64,000 bases of DNA from Corythucha ciliata (lineage: Eukaryota > Arthropoda > Insecta > Hemiptera > Tingidae), in the NCBI GenBank assembly GCA_038030265.1, contig CM075942.1, forward strand, positions 38,840,751 through 38,904,750, in the 5' to 3' direction. Below the pieces are notes generated by a model. The model made no database searches. It saw only the letters and a list, made by a program, of their open reading frames with translations, and was not told where the DNA came from. The translations under genes were made by a program, and so were the position numbers. Positions 22,701 through 32,900 of the stretch are shown here, in pieces. Position 1 is the first letter of the stretch. The number at the start of each line of letters is the position of its first letter.

Positions 22701-25700
22701 CTCTTCTTGAACTGAATCCAGCAATGGTTTCTGCGAACATTTCAAATAAATCATTAGATAAAAGATAATGTTTGGGTTTTAAATGTAATTTTGGACTACT
22801 TTCCAGGAAGGTGGAAAGCGTATGCTACAATGTTACCGTGAAAACCAGAATTGCCATTTACCACCTTGTAGGACTAGTTTTGTTACAGTCCCGTATTTAT
22901 TGTGTTCCACAATGGACAAATTTACAATTACAAGAAGTCATAGAAATGGGAATTTTGCAGTTTGCTGAACTCACAAAATTGCAAATAAGCAGTTATGCTG
23001 ATATAACGAATCGCTGATATTTGATCGAATTTACAGGAAGGAATTTACAGTTACATTTGTATAAAGATTAGCAAAAAACAAAAATCCTGAATCAGACGCC
23101 AGTTATTTGGTTATTGATGCAGGAATCATCCTCCAAATAATACAATAGTAGATATGAGCTTGGCGACATCTAACTAAGCACCACTTTCGAGGCAAAGTTC
23201 TAGGGGTAGTCAAAAATGCTGAGATTTGGGGAGGGGATTGAAACGTTCGTCTATCAGCAGCAAATTAAGATGCTAAAACTCAAAATATTCCATCAGGCCT
23301 GTCGTGATAACACAAAAAAAAGAACGCTAATACTCATGTCCATGCTATAAAAAGACAAGAATACAGTCACCAACATCCTCGATATACCTAGTACTGCTAA
23401 AAGATCTGTTACTAACTTTGACTCTGCGATAGACTCGTAGAGGAGCATTCACCGTCTGTTTTGTTTTTGGTGTAACGTGAGTTATGAAATCCACGAACTT
23501 CATTCAGTTGGGGATGATAATTCCCAGAACTTGAAGTTTCAACCTTTTAACCATGGTATCTTCAAAAGCACTGTCCCTCTTGCCTTTTTAGTGCATTTCA
23601 TTCTGAAAAATGCACTATTGGTCTCGTCGTGATGGTGGCAAACATGGGTCATGTCATGTTTTTTTCACGTTTCAGAACCTCTAGAACACGAATTCAGTGG
23701 TCTCCAGGATTCATATATATATATATAGATTTATAATATTATGGCCGTTTTCTTGTTAGCACGATAACTCTCGAAGAAATTAGTTTAGCGGAACGCGCTT
23801 TGGCACAAAAATCAGTAGTCATAAGACACCGGTCGGTATTGCATTTGGGCCAAATCGGTCAAGGTGGAGGGGGGGAAAACAGGGCTTGAATTCGTCAAAA
23901 AATCACTAAAAATCACCAGTTGATTCTAGAAGCATCAAATTCGGTACGTATACTCCATGTTAGAGTAGCCTTTGATTCCCATTTTAATTTTTTGAAAAAG
24001 TCGAAGGGGAGGGGGTGTTGCCCCCGGAGTGGAAGTAAGCATGTGGTCTTGCTGGCACGATAACTCTCGAAGAAATCAATTTAGCGGAACGCGCTTTGGC
24101 ACAAAAATCAGTAGTCATAAGACCCAGGTCGGTATTGCATTTGGGCCAAATCGGTCAAGGTGGAGGGGGGGAAATAGGGGTTAAATTGTCAATAAATCAC
24201 TGTAATTCACCAGTTGATTCTAGAAGCATTAGATTCGGTACGTATACTCCATGTTAGAGTAGCCTTTGATTCCCATTTTAATTTTTCGAAAAAGTCAAGG
24301 TGGTGGGGGTGGTCCTTCCGGTGTGGAAGTGTAAAAATAGCGTTGAACTTCACTAGTTCATCTTAGCGCTCTAAAATTCGACTCAATAATTTAATGTAAC
24401 GAAAGCCCTGGGTCCCATTGAGATTTATCGAAAACTTTGATGGGGGAGGGTGAAATGGGGGATGAAATTTCAAAAAGAAAAAGCTTAAATTCACACGTTT
24501 AGGTATTATAAAATACGGCACAAAAATTTAATATTACAAAGCCCTTGGAAAACTACCGAAACTTTTCGACATTTTGAAGAGAGGGTGGTGAAAATAGAGG
24601 AAGAAGTTCGGCTTAATGAAACAAATAATGGTATCAAAATTATTACTTCTGGGACGGTTTAGGATATCCGTATACATAATGAAATGCACTCTTTCTGACC
24701 GCCAGCTGCCGGAGCGAAATTTTTTTATTTTTCTCTTGCTCCGACTCCGTGATAAAAAATTTTAACTGCAACGGAAATGGAAATCAACAACTTTCTATTC
24801 TATTTGAATGCGAATCTAGTTGCCGGCTGGTTATATTGCCACAGTGAAGGGCAGCGCATTTGGTTGCACTAACAGAGATTTGTTGCTTCTCCTACAAGTT
24901 TTTCCAAATACGCGAGTAACATAACCGCAGGAACTATACACGACAAAACTATATCTACGAACGAACAACCGGCAACAACTAGAAGAAGAGGAAGGGCTAG
25001 GTTACTTGATTTGATAGTAAGTCATTACTGAGCGCTTAGTGTACGCAACTAAAAGGATAGGATGGTTATTATACTACAGAACGTATTAAAAACAAATGTG
25101 TATGTAACCTGCTTACGGTGTTTTCCATTAGTACACAAATACCAGGAGGTCACTCGTATAATAATCATATAACGTTGTTATTAATTTGGTTATTTGAATG
25201 TCAACATCAGCCTCAGGACAGCATCAGCCATCAGGACAGATTTTGGAGCGAATGGAAAACTGGATGTATTCTCTTCAAAGCAGCGACATTGTGGGGTTGG
25301 GATGTCGAATAAATAATACTCTTTGGTCTTCCCACGTTTACAAGTATAATTCAACAGAAACGGTTTTCGGCTTCCAAATTGAAGCCATGAGTGAAGCCGT
25401 GAGTTAGTTAAACCCGTTGACGGAGTGCAATGCTCGATAGATTTTATTAAAAGAAAGGTTAACACTGAAGATGGCTTCAATTTAGAAGCAGAAAACCGGT
25501 TCGGTTGAATTATATTTGTAAACGTGGGAAGACCAAAGAGTATTATTTATTCGACTGGATGTATTGTTACTGTGTAAAAATTTTCAAGTGCATACTAACA
25601 GCGTTCCCCATTTGAACAAAATTCTGCATTTGGGCAGTTCATTTCCACCCGTCTTCTCTGAATTAAATCATATGTTAGTGGAGAAGACGGGTGGAAATGA

Positions 25701-28700
25701 ATTGGCCCGTTGCAGAATTTTGTGCAAATGGGAAGCGCTATTATAGTCCACAGAATCAAAAATCCGGGTCATTTGATCGTGTCTGGCACCTGCGCAGGAC
25801 GTTTTGTATGGTCAAGGAGATGAAAATGCTGAGATCGCCGTGGGGCATAGGGGCTCACAGCAGAGCTAGCTGTTGACAACACTGTACCTTTGGGTGCATT
25901 GAAAACGTCTGGCGAGAGTATAAAGTCGTTTCCCACGACCAACACGTTACGAAACCAACAACGCCATCCAATTTGATTGCAGACTGCGCCGTTAGCAAGC
26001 TTTAGAAAATGTGAAATTTCGAGGTTCACTAGCAGCTAGTGTTTGATTCGAAATTGGATGGCGGTGGTTGTTTTCTAGTTTATTGTTTCCGAAAAACCAA
26101 TTTTTACACTTGCCAGCCATTTTCAAGCATCCCAAAGTGTACCGATGTGCTACTTCATTATTACAATAAAAGAACGACATATGGGAAAATAAAAACAATT
26201 AATCAGTTCCGTTTTGGAATTTGATGCGAGTGTGGATTTCAAAAAGAGCTCGACCACGGAGTACTCGCTGTGCACTAAACATATCGTCGTGATAAAAAAG
26301 AAATTTCAATACAACAACTACGGCGCGTGAAACAACAGAATTCTTCTCAACAAAAACATCGAAGAAATCATTAACATCTACGGATACGTCGACACTTCGA
26401 AGTTCAACCCCTTTCTTCACATCCTTCACGTCTCGATGACCGAAGACCGGATTTTTATGAAAGAAAGTTTTCCGCCATTTTAAAAAAAATATAAAATAAT
26501 TACAAATTAACATTAATTTCCCTTTCAGCTTTTTTTTATAACATCAAATTACTTATATACACCGGAAACGATACAAAAGGTGTCTTTACCAACAGCTAGC
26601 TCCCCTTTCCTGTGAGTGAGCAGTGAAAAACAACGTTAATGTCCTAATAAATCCTAATTTGTCCATCTTCGAGCTTTTTGGGGGCGCCAGTCCACCCAAT
26701 ACTCGGCACGCTACTGAATGGATCTGCTGATGGGGCGCAGGGAGCAAACAAACCCCGAAAAGTTTAGTAATGAATGGAGGTAACCACGCGAAATTAGTGG
26801 TTCCTAAAAGATCCAGATTCGCGAATTTTGGGTTTAGAAAGAGCTAAATCTCGCACAATTTTTTACTTGCAATACAACCCTAAAACCTCGATTTAGTGGC
26901 ATTTTTTGTCACCTCCCCCCTTCCAACTGTAATTTTGCAGCAAATTTCTTCAGTAACTTACAATTTCTAGACCGTTTATCGATCCGAACTCGCAATACCG
27001 GAAGTTTGCGGCTGTTCTTCCCGTGGAAAATGCAATTTCGCGTCTAATTATCCTCCGAAATATTCAATTTTGTGGCTTTTTAGGGCTAAGCTTCAAACTC
27101 ACAATTTCGAGGCTGATTATTCACCGAAACTTTCAATTTGTCTACGAGTATGTAGCCTTGAAACCTATCATGTATAGGTATGTATCCCACGAAACTTGTA
27201 ATTCATGGCTGCGTCCCCCCTCCCACGGCGTGAATGGTTTTGTCACGGGAAGGAGCCTTTGAAAACGTCGCCTGATGCATCAATGTAACATTGATGTGAA
27301 CGATGAACGAACTGAATGAAATATATTGCCCCCCCCCTTCTTATTGGGCGGCAATATTACTGGACTTTAATGGACTGATAAATGGACGGCTTTCCACCTC
27401 GTTACCAGGGTGGACAAATATACCTTGCCCCCCTCACGGTAAAATTCCTAGCCTTATTGTGTGCTACATATCCTGGATTATTCCCTCTCCCGGTGTCCAC
27501 CTATTGCTCTCCCCAATCAAGAACTATCGGACAGCGGATAATCCCCCCTTGACACTTTTGGACGCTCCCCCACTACCACGAATAATTCCCCCCCCCCTAA
27601 CATCAGGTGGATGCCGACGGCGTCCAACCCCCCCCCCCCTTATGTAGACGCCCCTGATCGTACATAAATTTACTAGACTTCAAAACACGGACAAAGACGA
27701 GAAGAAACAAGACTTCACCGGAAAATGAAGATAAAGATAACTGTTGGATATTTCTTCCTCCCAATTTGATAATCAGTTTTATTTATTTTTCTTTTATTGC
27801 AAATCACTATTAATTATATAAAATTTGTTATTATATTAAGTTCCTTCTCAAGTCCTGATTAATACTATTTTGTAAAGAGCATGGGAACTTATTTTGAATT
27901 TCGTATTCGGTCTGGTACACCCGGTGACTTCCCTGCAGCGCCACCTATCGGTACCACTATACAAGAAAGTGCGGGAGTGTGTGAGAAAGGGGGGGGGGGA
28001 GTTCGTTCATTCGCTGATTCGTTGTCCCGTTAAGTCGTACTTCTTTCGGTTAAAAATAATTTCGATCCGATCGACACCTCCGTCGCCGTCGTTTAAGAAG
28101 ATTCTCGTCGCTTGAACGAACTAAAAAAGGACTTAAAACAAGGTAAAAACTCGAGATTCCCTAACATAAATTCTTGAACGTAACCGGCGTAAAATTTAAT
28201 GTTCCCATGCTCTCGTGGCCATAGAGAATTATCTCTCGCCCAATGTTCGGGATATTTTTATTTACTATATTTAGTCGATTATTCCGCACAATAACTATGA
28301 TTTTTTCAAGTTATTCTTGGTCTCTCCACAAATAAAACTTTTCGTTTAGCAGAACGTTTTCGAGTTTTTATTAACACATCCTCAGTGCTGTGCAGAAAGT
28401 ATAGTCAACGAAATCGTTAAAAACACGAGTATCTTTAATGAGCGTGAGAACGCTCCCATTGAAGGCAATGTATTTCTAAGGCTCGGTGCACACTTGCGGC
28501 AAAAGTAATCTAGATTCCGCGTCACTTTAAGGCCGGCGTCACGCTGGAGCGTTTGCGGAGCGGAGCGACGCGACAAAAAATCGCGCGTAAAAAAAGCCGC
28601 TGTCGCGAATAAAAGGGGGTGTCACACTGAAGCGGTTCGGGAGCGAAGCGACAGGCACTCATTTTCATTTAGTAGTACCTTGCCTTATGATGAACTCGTT

Positions 28701-29911
28701 TAAAAGAGCGCTTGCAATTTGTTTGCTTGAGGATGATGGATTATTTCGCGAGGATAGTAAAGTATGGGTCCATCCTTTTCATGATGATCCCGACGGGAGG
28801 ACGAAAAGATTCGAATCCTTCTTCGAAAAAATAAGAGAGTACTACGATAAATTTTTCATGTACTATCGGATGTCTCTCAAAACGTTCGACGAGCTTCTGG
28901 AGGTCCTCCGCCCTCACATATCAAAAAAATTTACCAACTTCCGAGACGCTGTCAGTGCTGAAGAACGTCTCACAATTACCATAAGGTAAGTTTCAATAAT
29001 TTAATTTTGCCGTTAAATGTATTATTTTCTTGCTAGAATATGGTCCAAGATTTAATTGTGAATTTAAATTCGATGGGAAAAAAAGATTTTCGGATTTACT
29101 TTATTTTTCAAATTTACTTTATTTACTTAAAAGTTCACATTGTACTCGTCATTGATGACAGAACAAGTCGAGGGAGGTCCTGATGTCGAGGACGATTCAT
29201 CCACACAAACGATAGGTGTTGGAGGGGAAACTGTTTCATTGGAGCGAGGTGGAACATACGTTTGATACTGGTTGGAGGAGGGATATTTGTAAGGGGGGGA
29301 GGAAAAAGAATTTGTTTGTAATGGATGTCTGTTTCTGACCGTATGATGATAATAGGAAGGGGGTTGGGAGAGATATGGTACGTTCTGTTGTGCGGCAAAA
29401 TGGGTGGGAGGGGGTTGAGACGAACTTTGCTGGTGATGGGAATACTTATACTTATTTGCGAAGAAGCTCAAACAATGCAATTGAAAATCAGTCTTTTCCA
29501 CTTCATTCAAATTTTTCATTTTTGGAAGAAGACTAATTAAAAATGATCGATCCGGGTCTTCATCATCTTTCTGTGGGGATCCAATTTTTTTTAAATTTCT
29601 GTCTGAAAAGCGGTCAGTGCTTTCTTTTTAAGCGAATTTGATTTTTCTGTATGCAATGACGATTGAAGGGGTGCATTGATGTCATCTGTGGGAGAAGCCA
29701 GTGACTCAAACGAGAAATCTGGCGCCCGCTGCCTTTCCTCGTCCGCAAAGTCCTCTGTCGGAGTAACCGCCTCATCTATATTTCCCGGCGTTCTGAAAGT
29801 GACAGATTACATATTATTTAATTAAATAACATGAGTAACTACAGAAGAAAAACTAACTAATTAGCGTACCGTCTTTTCTCAACCGACGTAGATAGGAAAC
29901 TTAGTATGTCA

Positions 29912-29949
<38 letters not shown>

Positions 29950-32900
29950 CTTTAATGCGGGATCCCCACTTCTTCCCTTATTTATGTCTCGGCGGTACGC
30001 ATCTTTTAGATTTTTCCACTTTCCTTTCCACTCCGAAACTGCACAAAAATAAAAAAATTGTCCTAGATAATGAGCCATTTCTCGTGAAATTCTGAAAGTG
30101 TTGAATGAAATTTTTCTCAGTGGAGAGCAATGCGATGAAAACAAATGTAACCCCTAGGGCATATCGTACTTATGAATTATGACGCAAAATAGTCAGGATA
30201 TTCTTGTGCAGAGACATTTCAGAGTGGACCATTGCATGAGGTCTTTGTCATTCATTGACACCTAAAGCATGATATTTTTATTTCAGATACTTGTCTACTG
30301 GCGTGAATTTTACGTCTCTCCAGTTTGAATTCTTTTTGGGAAGGAGTACCATATCCACGATAGTGAGAGACACATGTCGAGCAGTTTGGAGATGTTTGAG
30401 AGCTTCGGAGATGCCAGAGCCAACCGAAGAAATGTGGGCAAAAATTGCTCGTACATTCTACGAGAAGACTGACTTCCCGAACTGCGTCGGCGCCGTTGAT
30501 GGAAAACACATCCGTTGCATGAGCCCAAAAAAGTCAGGCAGCAAGTACTTCAACTATAAAAAGTATTTCTCGGTCGTCCTGATGGCTGTTGCGGGCGCAA
30601 ATCTTCGGTTCGTGGCAATAGACGTGGGTGCTTACGGTCAAGAAGGCGACTCAACCGTATTCCGAGACAGCCCTCTGGGGAAAAAACTGTACGCGAGTCA
30701 ACTCAATCCACCTCCTCCACGTAGTTTACCAGGACAAGAAGAAAATCCTCAGCCTTTTGTTTTCGTGGGTGATGAGGCATTCAAAGTGCACACCAATTTG
30801 TTGCGGCCATACCAAGCAAGAAACCTTGATGGCCGCAAAAGAGTATTTAATTACCGCCTATCTAGGTGTCGGCGGTCGGTGGAATGTGCCTTTGGAGTCT
30901 TGGCGAACAAGTGGCGAATTTTTCACTCGCTCATTTTGGTGGAGCCTAATTTTATTGATGATTCAATAAAGTGCTGTTGCATCCTCCATAACTTCGTCAG
31001 AACTAGAGACAAAATTAATTTCGAGGACATCCAAACTCACCCTTTTCCTGACGTCAACGACGTTGGTAACGGACCTCGCGAGCATGGCAATGACGTGAGA
31101 GATTTTTTTGCCGATTATTTTATGGGGCCGGGAGAAATAAGTTTCCAACGGAAATATATGTTTTAAAAAACTGCGAATTTGGGTTAGTAAGTTTGAAGTA
31201 GGTACTAGTATGTATTTCCCTATACATATATTACTAGTTAAGTTTAAGTTGATTAATTGTACCTAAATAAAAATAACGTTAAAATAAGCAACTTCACTTA
31301 CCGAACGTGTTCTTTTCATGCTCGGACATATCATTCCAATCATCACTTTTCAAGGAAGAACACACTTCAACCCAACTTTTGTCCTTAAGCACTCGATTGG
31401 CGTATAATGATCTCCCCTTGTCCCATAATGCTGGACGATCCTGAACTAATTCAATTAATCTTTCTGTATCTACCATGGTCAATAAAGGATGAGACATGAG
31501 ACTTTAATGTCAAACTTGTCAAAGGAGATTCAGGGCATAAGCTAAAACTGGAAAGGGAAATTGAATTTAAAAAATGAGTAGAATGCTATGTCAGCAGGAC
31601 CGCGTCTTTCACTTTCAGTCCTTTCGAAAGGTCCCCCGCCCTTTAAAAAAAAGACGGTGCTCGCCAATAGGCAAATAATAAAAGGATTTTTATTGCTTCA
31701 CGAGTGCGTAAATGTGTGGTTAATAATTAATTATTATTAATTATTATTGTTAGTAAAATAAAAAATACATTAAATAGGGGGGACGGGGTTGTGTTATAAC
31801 GGAACAATGCGTAAAAAATAGAATACATGTGCTAGAAGTTTATTTGGTCACTCTTTTAATAGGCGAAGAAGGAAGGAAGAGGTGAGGAATCGAGGGGCCG
31901 ACAGGAAAGTTGTCGCGGCATGACAGCGGACGAAAAAAGAAAAAACGCGCTCCTCCGCTCTTGAATCGCTACCGCTCTAGTGTGACACCCCCCATATACT
32001 TTATGTGTTGTTGGGTAAACGCGATTTTTTGTCGCGTCGCTACGCTCCGCAAACGCTCTAGTGTGACACCGGCCTAACGCCGCTTCCTAGCTTCTTCGAT
32101 GCACACTTGTAAGCGAGATTCCGCGTCACTTAGCCAAGACCATCCAATCTTCAGTCTCTCTTTGGCGTCAATAGAAAATGGATCGCGCTCGTTCTGAGAT
32201 TGTTAAAAAGAAAATTGTTTTTTCTTATTTACTACATAGAATAAGTATATAGTAAGATACGTATTACAATCGCGAAAACGAAGAAGTTATGGATTTATCC
32301 TATCGTGGATAGGCATAAATAAAGGGGGCTTTTACTACTTGTATGATCGATCATAGAGAAGATGAGTTCAAATTTTTCAATTATTTCCGCACGTCAACAC
32401 GATCCCTCGCTAATGAAAACTCCGGGACTATAATAATAGGGGTATTCATGCTCTGAAGTTTAACATATGTATGTTGTCGACGTAAACTCTGTTATTTCGT
32501 ATTTGTTGTGTTCAGTTTCTTCGTTTCTATGGCCTTACCCATCTGTTCGGAATTTAGCATTATAACAAAAATACAAGGTTTAACATTTTTCATGAATACC
32601 CCTAATATAATAAATAATAAATTATGTAAAAAAAAGAAAAAAAACTTGTTTAAGGCCCGTTCACAAGCTCTATGTTTGCGTTGTGTGGAGTCTATGCAAC
32701 CAAACAAATTAATTCCCTCGAAAAATGAAGCATTTTGATAGGTTGAGTAGACACCACACAACGAAAACATAGAGCTTGTGAACGGGCCTTTAAACAAGGT
32801 TTTGAAAAAATAATGAAGAAAATCTGGACGAAACTCTAAAAAATGAAGCTAAGACGCGGAATCAAGCGTCAAGTGTGCACTGCTCCAATTCAATGTACCA

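Larger units (their letters stand above)
28531..32074. mobile_element. PIF/Harbinger element, 3.54 kb, apparently complete
   Basis: The terminal repeats are GGCCGGCGTCACGCTGGAGC on the left and, as reverse complement on the right, GGCCGGTGTCACACTAGAGC, both continuing GTTTGCGGAGCG and GCGACGCGACAAAAAATCGC. A second GTGTCACACT-AGCGG block lies about 85 bases in from each end. TAA duplications are at 28528-28530 and 32075-32077. It carries a transposase gene (plus) and a MADF/BESS gene (minus), the two-gene content typical of the superfamily. Confidence 0.9.

Noticed and set aside
25190..25480. 96-codon ORF and overlapping frames near 25.2-25.5 kb
   Set aside because: They lie in and next to a perfect hairpin MITE; open frames on both strands follow from the palindrome.
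29857..30144. 95-codon minus-strand ORF with an IYIYIY run
   Set aside because: The run is the (TA)n microsatellite; only the part before it (WKGKWKNLKDAY) is the real MADF exon, which begins at 30038.
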